Assembly (NCBI RefSeq): GCF_002873335.1
Contig: NZ_MCUW01000019.1
Location: forward strand, 17,156-81,155
Direction of reading: 5' to 3'
Length of the DNA: 64,000 nucleotides
DNA from: Vibrio sp. 10N.286.49.B1
GTDB lineage: Bacteria; Pseudomonadota; Gammaproteobacteria; Enterobacterales; Vibrionaceae
Part shown: one piece after another, positions 56,262 through 64,000 of the stretch
Layout: every line of letters begins with the position of its first letter
How positions within the stretch are numbered: the first letter of the stretch is position 1
Position numbers and translations under genes: made by a program
The notes under the pieces: model-generated
Databases searched by the model: none
Seen by the model: the letters and a program-made list of their open reading frames with translations, nothing else
Told to the model about the DNA's origin: nothing

Positions 56262-56271
56262 GAGCGAACCG

Positions 56272-59127
56272 ATGAAACTGACTAAACGCTCCAATACTGT
56301 GAGCACACAAGAAAACAAATTAGGTATCAGCCGTCGTACTTTCATGCGCAGTTCAACGATTGCTGCCGGTAGTGCTGCTGCGGGTGCCTATATGTTTGCA
56401 CCAGGCATGATTAAAAAAGCAGAAGCAAAGTCTGTAGATGCCGACGCAAAAACGGAAATTAAGCGCACGATATGTTCTCACTGTTCTGTGGGCTGTGGTG
56501 TCTATGCAGAAGTACAAAATGGTGTTTGGACAGGGCAAGAGCCTGCGTTTGATCATCCATTCAATGCCGGTGGACATTGCGCAAAAGGTGCAGCACTGCG
56601 CGAGCATGGTCACGGTGAGCGCCGACTTAAGTACCCAATGAAGCTAGAAGGCGGAAAATGGAAAAAACTCACCTGGGATGAAGCCATTGAGGAAATTGGT
56701 AGCAAGGTACTTGAGATAAGGGAAGAATCGGGACCGGATTCTGTGTACTGGCTTGGAAGTGCGAAACATAACAACGAACAAGCCTACATGTTTAGAAAAA
56801 TGGCATCACTGTGGGGCACAAATAACGTCGATCACCAAGCTCGTATTTGTCACTCTACAACCGTATCTGGGGTTGCAAATACCTGGGGTTACGGGGCGAT
56901 GACGAACTCGTTCAATGACATGCATAATTGTAAATCCATGCTATTTATTGGCTCCAACCCTGCAGAAGCGCATCCTGTCGCTATGCAGCATATCTTGATC
57001 GCCAAAGAAAAGAATGGTTGTAAAATTGTCGTTGCCGACCCTCGTCGAACGAGAACTGCCGCAAAATCAGACCATTTCTGTGGATTAAGACCAGGTACAG
57101 ACGTCGCCTTTATTTGGGGACTACTATGGCATATTTTTGCGAATAAATGGGAAGACCAGGAGTTTATTCGCCAACGTGTGTTTGGTATGGACGAGATTCG
57201 TAAAGAAGTCGCGAATTGGGGCCCAGAAGAGGTAGAGCGTGTTACGGGTGTCAGCGAAGCTGACGTCTATAAAGCGGCTAAACTGCTTTCTGACAATCGC
57301 CCGGGCAGTATTATTTGGTGTATGGGTGGTACTCAGCACACGACAGGAAACAATAATACTCGTGCTTACTGTGTGTTAGAACTGGCGCTTGGTAACTTGG
57401 GCAAATCTGGCGGCGGTGCCAATATCTTCCGTGGTCACGATAACGTTCAAGGTGCAACCGATTTAGGGGTGCTTTCACATACGTTACCTGGCTACTATGG
57501 CTTAGCGGATGGTTCTTGGAAGCATTGGGCTAAAGTGTGGGACGTGGATTACGAATGGGTCAAAGGACGTTTTGACCAGAATGAATACCGTGGCAAGAAA
57601 CCAATGAATAATATGGGTATTCCCGTATCTCGTTGGATTGATGGCGTTTTGGAAAACAAAGACAACATCGAGCAAAATGATAACATTAGGGCAATGTTCT
57701 ATTGGGGTCACGCGGTCAACTCACAAACTCGTGGTGTCGAAATGAAATCGGCCATGTCTAAACTCGACATGATGGTGATTGTGGATCCGTATCCAACGCA
57801 CGCGGCAGTCATGAACGATAGAACCGACGGTGTTTATCTATTGCCCGCAACCACGCAGTTTGAAACCTATGGTTCAGTCACTGCATCGAATCGCTCGCTA
57901 CAGTGGCGTGATAAGGTCATTGAGCCACTATTCGATTCCAAGCCCGATCATGAAATCATGTACCTGTTAACGCAAAAACTTGGTTTTGCTGACCAATTGT
58001 TCAAGAACATTAAAGTCGAGAATAATCAGCCGTTAATAGAAGATATTACTCGAGAATTTAACAAGGGTATGTGGACTATAGGCTATACCGGACAAAGCCC
58101 GGAACGCTTAAAGGCACACCAACAAAACTGGCATATATTCAATAAAAACAATCTCGTTGCAGAGGGTGGTGTGGCAAACGGAGAAACCTACGGTTTACCT
58201 TGGCCATGTTGGGGTACTGCAGAAATGAAACACCCAGGTACCCATATTCTTTACGATACGTCGAAGCCTGTCGCAGAGGGCGGTGGTAACTTCCGTGCTC
58301 GATTTGGCGTGGAATTCGAAGGCGAAAGTTTACTGGCTGAAGACAGTTATTCGTTAGGGTGTGAAATTGAAGATGGTTACCCAGAATTCACCGATAAGCT
58401 GATTAAACAGTTGGGTTGGTGGGGTGATCTAACACCAGACGAACAAGCCGCAGCAGAAGGTAAAAACTGGAAGACTGACTTATCTGGTGGCATACAACGA
58501 GTCGCGATTAAACATGGCTGTATGCCTTTTGGTAATGCCAAAGCGCGTGCGATTGTTTGGACGTTCCCTGATCGAGTGCCGCTACACAGAGAGCCATTGT
58601 ATACCCCACGCCGTGATTTGGTCGTTGACTATCCTACTTGGGATGACAGTGAGTCTATCTACCGACTACCGACACTTTACAAATCGATTCAAGATCAAGA
58701 CAAGTCGAAGGAGTATCCGATTGTTCTGACGTCTGGTCGATTGGTTGAATATGAAGGGGGCGGAGAAGAAACGCGTTCCAACCCTTGGCTTGCAGAACTG
58801 CAACGTGAAATGTTCGTCGAAGTCAATCCGAAAGATGCGAATGATATCGGCTTTAAAGATGGCGATATGGTTTGGGTCGAAGGTGCAGAAAAAGGACGAA
58901 TTAAAGTTAAAGCACTGGTTACACGTCGCGTGAAGCCCGGTTTAGCTTTCGTTCCATTCCACTTTGGCGGCAAATTCCAAGGTGAAGACCTTCGTTCCAA
59001 ATATCCAGAGGGTAGTGATCCTTATATTCTTGGTGAAGCTGCAAACACCGCCACAACCTATGGTTATGATCCGGTAACGCAGATGCAAGAAACTAAAGTC
59101 ACCCTTTGTAACATCAAGAAAGCGTAA
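56272..59127 (+). CDS. Formate dehydrogenase catalytic subunit (Cys type)
   Basis: 951 residues from the ATG at 56272; the longer frame overlaps the Tat-target gene. Twin-arginine motif SRRTFM (20-25) directs export. The first 4Fe-4S cluster uses CSHCSVGC plus GHCAKG. The active-site residue is Cys193 next to His194 (QARICHSTT), where many enzymes carry selenocysteine, so no UGA recoding is needed. Bis-MGD-binding domains follow to the end. It oxidises formate in the periplasm; the linked TupABC makes tungsten a likely metal. Confidence 0.95.
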   Translation: MKLTKRSNTVSTQENKLGISRRTFMRSSTIAAGSAAAGAYMFAPGMIKKAEAKSVDADAKTEIKRTICSHCSVGCGVYAEVQNGVWTGQEPAFDHPFNAGGHCAKGAALREHGHGERRLKYPMKLEGGKWKKLTWDEAIEEIGSKVLEIREESGPDSVYWLGSAKHNNEQAYMFRKMASLWGTNNVDHQARICHSTTVSGVANTWGYGAMTNSFNDMHNCKSMLFIGSNPAEAHPVAMQHILIAKEKNGCKIVVADPRRTRTAAKSDHFCGLRPGTDVAFIWGLLWHIFANKWEDQEFIRQRVFGMDEIRKEVANWGPEEVERVTGVSEADVYKAAKLLSDNRPGSIIWCMGGTQHTTGNNNTRAYCVLELALGNLGKSGGGANIFRGHDNVQGATDLGVLSHTLPGYYGLADGSWKHWAKVWDVDYEWVKGRFDQNEYRGKKPMNNMGIPVSRWIDGVLENKDNIEQNDNIRAMFYWGHAVNSQTRGVEMKSAMSKLDMMVIVDPYPTHAAVMNDRTDGVYLLPATTQFETYGSVTASNRSLQWRDKVIEPLFDSKPDHEIMYLLTQKLGFADQLFKNIKVENNQPLIEDITREFNKGMWTIGYTGQSPERLKAHQQNWHIFNKNNLVAEGGVANGETYGLPWPCWGTAEMKHPGTHILYDTSKPVAEGGGNFRARFGVEFEGESLLAEDSYSLGCEIEDGYPEFTDKLIKQLGWWGDLTPDEQAAAEGKNWKTDLSGGIQRVAIKHGCMPFGNAKARAIVWTFPDRVPLHREPLYTPRRDLVVDYPTWDDSESIYRLPTLYKSIQDQDKSKEYPIVLTSGRLVEYEGGGEETRSNPWLAELQREMFVEVNPKDANDIGFKDGDMVWVEGAEKGRIKVKALVTRRVKPGLAFVPFHFGGKFQGEDLRSKYPEGSDPYILGEAANTATTYGYDPVTQMQETKVTLCNIKKA

Positions 59128-59138
59128 GGAGTCATAAC

Positions 59139-59747
59139 ATGGCTAGAATGAAATTCCTTTGTGACACCAAACGTTGTATTGACTGTAACGGCTGTGTCAC
59201 AGCATGTAAAAACGAAAACGATGATGCACTTGAGTGGGGTATACAACGCCGCCGAGTCGTTACGTTAAACGATGGCGAACCTGGTGAGAATTCTATCTCG
59301 GTGGCATGTATGCACTGTACGGATGCGCCTTGTATGGCCGTTTGTCCTGCTGATTGTTTTGAGCATACCGAAGATGGCATCGTGCTGCATAACAAAGACT
59401 TGTGTATTGGCTGTGGCTACTGTTTATTTGCGTGTCCGTTTGGTGCCCCTCAATTTCCTAAGCAAGCGTCATTTGGCGAGCGTGGGAAAATGGATAAGTG
59501 TACTTTCTGTGCTGGCGGCCCTGAAACTGAAGATAACTCAGAAGAAGAGCGCGCTAAGTACGGTGCAAACCGTATAGCGGAAGGCAAGTTGCCAATGTGT
59601 GCATCACTTTGTTCGACTAAAGCGTTGCTTGCAGGTGATGCAGAAACCGTGTCTGACATTTTCCGCCAACGTGTTGTTGAGCGTGGGGCAAAAAATGCGG
59701 GTTGGACCGATGGCAACGATCTTTCTTATGACGCAACAAAGAGCTAA
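59139..59747 (+). CDS. Formate dehydrogenase iron-sulfur (beta) subunit
   Basis: 202 residues with four Cys groups of the FdnH/HybA type: CIDCNGCVTAC, CMHCTDAPCMAVCP, CIGCGYCLFACP, and CTFC with CASLC. They bind four 4Fe-4S clusters that pass electrons to the cytochrome subunit. No C-terminal anchor helix, unlike E. coli FdnH, so it relies on its partners for membrane association. SD AAGGAG before ATG. Confidence 0.94.
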   Translation: MARMKFLCDTKRCIDCNGCVTACKNENDDALEWGIQRRRVVTLNDGEPGENSISVACMHCTDAPCMAVCPADCFEHTEDGIVLHNKDLCIGCGYCLFACPFGAPQFPKQASFGERGKMDKCTFCAGGPETEDNSEEERAKYGANRIAEGKLPMCASLCSTKALLAGDAETVSDIFRQRVVERGAKNAGWTDGNDLSYDATKS

Positions 59748-59759
59748 TGGAGAGCATGT

Positions 59760-60818
59760 ATGCTAAGTACGCTTAGAAACCAAGCTCTTGCAATGCTGCC
59801 ATTATTGGCAGCATTGATGCTGATGTTGTCGTTTGCAGTCAAAGCAGAAGAGAGCAAAAATGACAAGGTGGTCCAAAGTGAGATGATCCAGTTAGCTGGC
59901 GCTGATTATTGGCGTGCAGTTAAGGAAGGGGTAAAAGGTACAACAACCTCTGCGTCACCAGAACATGGAGTACTCATTAGTACTCCGGGTGAAACCTGGT
60001 TCATTTTAAAAGAGAAATGGATGTCGCCTGCAGCAGCTGTCGCCATTTTTGGCAGTATCGCAATGGTAGTGCTGATGTACTTTATTGTTGGTCCGCTTAA
60101 ACTTAGTGCGGCGAGGACAGGTAAAAAAATAAGGCGATGGTCTCGGATGGACCGTGCACTTCACTGGAGCATGGCGTTTACGTTCTTAACCTTGGCTTTT
60201 AGTGGCTTGATGCTTGTTTACGGTAAGCATTTTATGAAGCCTTATGTTCCGACAGAGTTATGGGGTTGGACGATTTACATCGCTAAGCAATACCATAACT
60301 ACGTGGGTCCGTTGTTCTTCATTTTATTGTTTGCTGTGCTGTTTAAATGGTGGAGGAAGTCCATTTTTAATAAGACAGACATGCAGTGGTTTATGAAACT
60401 CGGGGGCATGGTTGGTAAGCATAAAGGAAAGCACCCATCGGCTGGATTTTCTAATGGTGGCGAAAAAGCAATCTATTGGTTGTTGATTTGTTTTGGTGCC
60501 GTTGCCGCAGTGAGTGGACTCATTATGGATTTCCCAATATTTGGCCAAACTCGCCGTGATATGGAATTGTCGAACTTGGTTCACATGTTCTCTGCGCTAA
60601 TTCTGATCTGTGGATTCGTATTTCATATTTACATTGGTTTATTCGGTATGGAAGGGGCCCTCGAAGGAATGGTCACGGGTGATGTCGATGAAACATGGGC
60701 AAAAGAACATCATGATTTGTGGTATGAGGAAGTGAAAGACAAGCAAGGCCAAGAAACTGAGGCCATGGGTGATTCACGAGCAACCTCTGCAACGAAACCT
60801 GATGAGAAACTGACGTAA
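59760..60818 (+). CDS. Formate dehydrogenase cytochrome b (gamma) subunit
   Basis: 352 residues with a signal peptide, a periplasmic segment, then five hydrophobic helices. Haem-ligand candidates are in RALHWSMAF, YHNYVGPLF and VHMFSAL/FHIYIG. It anchors the complex and reduces quinone. The N-terminal 90 residues before the cytochrome part are longer than in E. coli FdnI (217). A charged cytoplasmic tail ends the protein. Confidence 0.93.
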   Translation: MLSTLRNQALAMLPLLAALMLMLSFAVKAEESKNDKVVQSEMIQLAGADYWRAVKEGVKGTTTSASPEHGVLISTPGETWFILKEKWMSPAAAVAIFGSIAMVVLMYFIVGPLKLSAARTGKKIRRWSRMDRALHWSMAFTFLTLAFSGLMLVYGKHFMKPYVPTELWGWTIYIAKQYHNYVGPLFFILLFAVLFKWWRKSIFNKTDMQWFMKLGGMVGKHKGKHPSAGFSNGGEKAIYWLLICFGAVAAVSGLIMDFPIFGQTRRDMELSNLVHMFSALILICGFVFHIYIGLFGMEGALEGMVTGDVDETWAKEHHDLWYEEVKDKQGQETEAMGDSRATSATKPDEKLT

Positions 60819-60834
60819 AGGAGTGTCTGTTATT

Positions 60835-61266
60835 ATGGACCAACATCATAAAGGTATTTGGTATGCGTATATCTTGAGCCTGTTCACGCCATTTACACTG
60901 CTTCTTTCGGGTGTCATTGCGATTATTTATGCTGGATATCGGTTGGACAAAGGAGAAGATGGTGAGGTGGTCAATTCTCATTATTATGGTTTGATACGCA
61001 CGTTTTTTCTTAATCTAACATTCTTTGTCGTTCTTATTGTGACAGTGGCAACCTCTAACGGATTGCTAAAAGGTGTTACGCATTATTGGTACCAAGCGAC
61101 CTGGATAGATCAGTTAGCACACGTCATCCCGTATGTCGGGATGGTGTTTGCGGCGGTTGCTATTGTTGTTTGGATTATCAGAATGTTCAAAGGCATGAGT
61201 ATGCTAAAGCAAAATATTCCTTTGACGTTTGACAAAGGACCGCAACTTATCGATACAACACAATAA
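60835..61266 (+). CDS. Membrane protein at the end of the formate dehydrogenase operon
   Basis: 143 residues from the ATG at 60835; AAAGGAG lies 11 nt upstream and overlaps an alternative GTG at 60823. Three hydrophobic segments (about 12-32, 55-78, 98-120) with no known catalytic motif; resembles DUF4870-like membrane proteins. It is the last gene of the operon, followed by a terminator. Role in the complex unknown. Confidence 0.75.
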   Translation: MDQHHKGIWYAYILSLFTPFTLLLSGVIAIIYAGYRLDKGEDGEVVNSHYYGLIRTFFLNLTFFVVLIVTVATSNGLLKGVTHYWYQATWIDQLAHVIPYVGMVFAAVAIVVWIIRMFKGMSMLKQNIPLTFDKGPQLIDTTQ

Positions 61267-61294
61267 ATGTGATTGGATAAGATTTGCTGTTACG

Positions 61295-61324
61295 AAGGCT
61301 CCATTTAAATGGAGCCTTTTTCTT
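61295..61324 (+). terminator. Rho-independent terminator of the formate dehydrogenase operon
   Basis: AAGGCTCCATTT/AAATGGAGCCTT is a perfect 12-bp dyad followed by a T-run. Confidence 0.93.
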
Positions 61325-61493
61325 TTCTAAAAGTATGTAACGTTGAGTTGGAGCGTGGTGTTATTAGTAACATTTAAGGTGATGGTCTTTGAGGTGTTGC
61401 ATAGTAAAGGCCATCGATACAGTACTAATATGTTTGAATTAGCAACATATAGCACAAAATTGCAACAAATCGGTGCGCCCTATATTGGTGCTT

Positions 61494-61510
61494 TTCACCA
61501 CCGAGGTGCA
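61494..61510. promoter_or_regulatory. NtrC-like site upstream of amtB
   Basis: TTCACCACCGAGGTGCA matches TGCACCA-N3-TGGTGCA at 12 of 14 positions, about 95 bp before the sigma-54 -24 element. The surrounding 61330-61730 region holds no credible gene. Confidence 0.6.
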
Positions 61511-61605
61511 ACCGAAAGAGTTGGTGTCACTCTCACGAGTCTGTTATTAAATAATAAATTCTTTAATAACAGCGCATTATGTTAATTTTGTCAGTGTGTA
61601 CTTTT

Positions 61606-61621
61606 TGGAATGGATTTTGCT
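61606..61621 (+). promoter_or_regulatory. Sigma-54 promoter of amtB
   Basis: TGGAATGGATTTTGCT keeps the GG-N10-GC spacing. It fits nitrogen-limitation control of ammonium uptake, about 110 bp before the start codon. Confidence 0.75.
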
Positions 61622-61730
61622 CTACTAAACGAATGCTGGTTGTGGTCACCATTATGGTGTGGTCACAATAAGATAGAGCACAATATTAGTGCTTATCAGG
61701 ATATTTTTCGTTTAAAGGAGTAATTGATAC

Positions 61731-62951
61731 ATGACCCCTTCGGTAGAACAGGTACATGGCGCCGTACAAACCCTCACGCAAAGTTCAGATACATTGTTCC
61801 TGTTACTTGGTGCCATCATGGTATTTCTAATGCACGCAGGATTTGCGTTTCTTGAGGTTGGAACCGTAAGACACAAAAACCAGGTAAATGCTTTAGTCAA
61901 AATCCTTGCGGACTTTGGCGTGTCTGCCATCGCTTATTTCTTTATAGGTTATTGGGTCGCATACGGTGGAACCTTCTTCGCAGATGCGGAAACACTGTCG
62001 CAAGGTAATGGTTATGAACTGGTCAAATTCTTTTTCTTATTGACGTTTGCAGCGGCAATTCCCGCGATTGTTTCTGGGGGTATTGCAGAGCGCGCGAGGT
62101 TTTATCCAATATTATTGGCCACGTTCTTTACCGTAGGACTGGTTTACCCGTTCTTTGAAGGGATGATTTGGAACGGAAACTTTGGTTTTCAAGGCTGGCT
62201 CGAAACAACGTTTGGAGCAGGCTTTCATGATTTTGCTGGCTCCGTTGTTGTTCATGGCGTTGGTGGTTGGATAGCATTGGTTGCCGTCATATTTTTGGGG
62301 ATGCGAAGGGGCCGTGTGCGTGCAGGTAAACATACCAACTTTGCACCGTCAAACATTCCCTTTCTTGCTTTAGGTGCTTGGATTCTAAGTGTGGGCTGGT
62401 TTGGTTTTAACGTTATGTCAGCGCAAGCGCTAGAAGGTATTAGTGGCTTAGTGGCGATGAATTCACTGATGGCAATGGTAGGTGGCATTTTAGCGGCACT
62501 CATTGTCGGCAAAAATGACCCAGGCTTTATTCACAATGGACCGTTAGCAGGTTTAGTAGCAATCTGTGCAGGTTCAGATTTAATGCACCCAATCGGCGCT
62601 CTTATTACCGGATCAATTGCAGGCGCGATGTTTGTGTGGGTATTTACCTACATTCAAAACAAAACGAAAATTGATGATGTGTTAGGTGTATGGCCACTGC
62701 ACGGTTTATGTGGAGCATGGGGTGGTATCGCGGCAGGTATATTTGGTCAAAGTGCCTTAGGAGGCCTAGGTGGGGTGAGTTTAGCGGCTCAACTAGTTGG
62801 AACGCTTGCTGGTATTGCCGTTGCTTTGGTTGGTGCATTTATGGTTTATGGTATTTTGGACAAATTAACAGGCCTTAGATTGTCTGAAGAAGATGAATTT
62901 AATGGTGCAGATTTAGCGATTCATAAAATATCATCAACAAGTGAAGACTAA
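61731..62951 (+). CDS. amtB: Ammonium transporter
   Basis: 406 residues, eleven membrane helices. Amt/MEP signatures are evident: HAGFAFLEVGTVRHKN, then DFAGSVVVHGVGGW with the first pore His, and HGLCGAWGGIAAGIFG with the second. It conducts ammonium into the cell. No glnK gene lies next to it, although glnK-amtB is the usual pair. Monocistronic between a sigma-54/NtrC-type promoter and a terminator. Confidence 0.95.
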   Translation: MTPSVEQVHGAVQTLTQSSDTLFLLLGAIMVFLMHAGFAFLEVGTVRHKNQVNALVKILADFGVSAIAYFFIGYWVAYGGTFFADAETLSQGNGYELVKFFFLLTFAAAIPAIVSGGIAERARFYPILLATFFTVGLVYPFFEGMIWNGNFGFQGWLETTFGAGFHDFAGSVVVHGVGGWIALVAVIFLGMRRGRVRAGKHTNFAPSNIPFLALGAWILSVGWFGFNVMSAQALEGISGLVAMNSLMAMVGGILAALIVGKNDPGFIHNGPLAGLVAICAGSDLMHPIGALITGSIAGAMFVWVFTYIQNKTKIDDVLGVWPLHGLCGAWGGIAAGIFGQSALGGLGGVSLAAQLVGTLAGIAVALVGAFMVYGILDKLTGLRLSEEDEFNGADLAIHKISSTSED

Positions 62952-63002
62952 TTGAATGTAAGCCTACTACATTAGTTCACAAGCGAATTGAGTTCTACTT
63001 GT

Positions 63003-63034
63003 AAAAATAAGCATCTTAAGATGCTTATTTTTTT
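63003..63034 (+). terminator. Rho-independent terminator of amtB
   Basis: AAATAAGCATCTT/AAGATGCTTATTT perfect dyad followed by T7. Confidence 0.92.
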
Positions 63035-63193
63035 GTCTCGGATTATGATTTTTACAAGAACAACGTGATTTAAAAGCCATTAACTTATTGAAATGTCGCA
63101 CATTAGACTATGGTCTAAGGCGTAAATATAGGGCAGGTGTCTAATTCCATGTTAATCTTGTGGTATCACTCTACGTCAGAACAAGGAATGTTA

Positions 63194-63934
63194 ATGAAGT
63201 TCCCCTACAAGAATATCGTAGTATTAACGGGCGCTGGTATCTCGGCTGAGTCAGGAATCCAAACCTTCCGAGCACAAGATGGTTTGTGGGAAAACCATCG
63301 AATTGAGGATGTGGCGACCCCTGAGGGTTTTGCACGAGACCCGGATTTAGTTCAGTCGTTCTACAATCAAAGGCGCCATAAGCTTCAGCAAACGAGTATT
63401 CTTCCGAATGCGGCACACCTGGCACTTGGTCAGTTAGAACGTGATTTAGAAGGTACTGTGACGATAATTACCCAAAACATCGATAACCTTCATGAACGTG
63501 GTGGCAGTGATAACGTGATTCACATGCATGGTGAACTACTAAAAGCTCGTTGTTCAGAGTCAGGGCAGGTCACGGAGATGAAAGGTGACATTGTCACTGG
63601 GGACTTATGTCATTGTTGTCAACTTCCAAGTCAAGTTCGCCCACACATTGTTTGGTTTGGTGAGATGCCCTTAAGAATGGGGGATATCTACTCCGCGTTA
63701 GAAGCTGCAGATTTGTTCATTTCTATCGGGACGTCTGGAGTGGTGTATCCGGCAGCAGGATTTGTGCATGACGCTAAAATGCATGGCGCCCATACGATTG
63801 AGATAAATTTAGAGCCGAGTGCAGTTGAGAGTGAATTTGAAGAAAAGCGCTATGGTAAAGCAAGCATTGAAGTCCCTAAACTTGTAAAAGAAGTCCTTTC
63901 AATCCAAACACATAATAACGCTACTTCCTGCTGA
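63194..63934 (+). CDS. cobB: NAD-dependent protein deacylase CobB
   Basis: 246 residues from the ATG at 63194 (AAGGAA upstream); a longer frame adds 19 unlikely residues. [21 protein letters not shown], the catalytic HMHGE and four zinc Cys (ARCSES, GDLCHCC) are all present. Tyr/Arg in FYNQRR mark desuccinylase activity in addition to deacetylation. It reverses lysine acylation of metabolic enzymes. It is the canonical sirtuin of the window, unlike the one at 17.6 kb. The remaining bases to 64000 show no gene. Confidence 0.95.
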   Translation: MKFPYKNIVVLTGAGISAESGIQTFRAQDGLWENHRIEDVATPEGFARDPDLVQSFYNQRRHKLQQTSILPNAAHLALGQLERDLEGTVTIITQNIDNLHERGGSDNVIHMHGELLKARCSESGQVTEMKGDIVTGDLCHCCQLPSQVRPHIVWFGEMPLRMGDIYSALEAADLFISIGTSGVVYPAAGFVHDAKMHGAHTIEINLEPSAVESEFEEKRYGKASIEVPKLVKEVLSIQTHNNATSC

Positions 63935-64000
63935 GTCGAATTAAAACAGCAAGACCAAGATAAGAAAAAGCCCTCGTACGAGTAATGCCGTTCACTTAAG

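Noticed and set aside
56848-56850. Selenocysteine codon at the formate dehydrogenase active site
   Set aside because: The codon is TGT (Cys); no in-frame TGA is present, so no Sec machinery is required.
61343-61585. 80-residue open frame upstream of amtB
   Set aside because: It covers the NtrC-like site region, has no SD and no protein-like composition; better read as regulatory DNA.
63950-64000. Possible terminator at the right edge (AAAAAGCCCTCGTACGAG)
   Set aside because: The second arm does not complete the stem before the window ends; cannot be supported.

Overview
The window looks like a chromosomal segment of a Vibrionaceae bacterium (Vibrio or a close relative). The proteins are gammaproteobacterial. 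HrpA and YbiT can be aligned by eye almost end to end with the Escherichia coli proteins. The gene set (W/Mo formate dehydrogenase with TupABC, MoeA/MobA, DUF3305/DUF3306, DUF2960, two-component and c-di-GMP genes) is typical of vibrios. No rRNA, tRNA, transposase, integrase or CRISPR array was seen. Starts were moved from the longest open frame wherever a Shine-Dalgarno (SD) sequence or homologue length argued for it.

Layout. 1-17.5 kb: end of a GGDEF gene, a DEDDh exonuclease, a TerB protein, a PhoD-like phosphatase with a small partner, an outer-membrane barrel, hrpA, more barrels, an EAL phosphodiesterase, a chemoreceptor, a glycine-zipper lipoprotein and a divergent LysR/MFS pair. 17.6-21.2 kb: an accessory-looking block. 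It holds an atypical sirtuin facing a WYL-domain regulator, a PD-(D/E)XK-like protein, an unknown protein and a frameshifted cyclic-phosphate-processing receiver (cREC) gene, and ends in a decayed second copy of the neighbouring M32 carboxypeptidase. This is the best candidate for an undescribed (possibly defence) system. 21.3-27.7 kb: a cytochrome-b-like pair, the intact M32 peptidase, a LysE exporter and hydrolases.

27.7-36.4 kb: cofactor and metal supply (MobB-MoeA fusion, MobA, TupCBA tungstate importer) and a divergent NtrC-type response regulator with its kinase. 36.4-45.8 kb: an operon of five small secreted proteins of unknown function, an AraC regulator divergent from an HlyD/DUF2955 exporter pair, a phospholipase-D lipoprotein, a paralogue of the secreted proteins and a barrel. 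45.9-51 kb: MscS channel with a large membrane NTPase, then ybiT.

51.1-61.3 kb: fdhD, DUF3305, DUF3306 and a long operon for a membrane-bound, cysteine-type formate dehydrogenase. 61.3-64 kb: amtB with a sigma-54 promoter and an NtrC-like site, then cobB.

The strongest functional link spans 21 kb. The region between tupA and the response-regulator gene, and the region before the formate dehydrogenase operon, each carry several copies of a dyad TGAGACA-N3-TGTCTCA and a good sigma-54 promoter. I infer that this two-component system co-activates tungstate uptake and formate dehydrogenase, so metal import, cofactor assembly and enzyme form one regulon.
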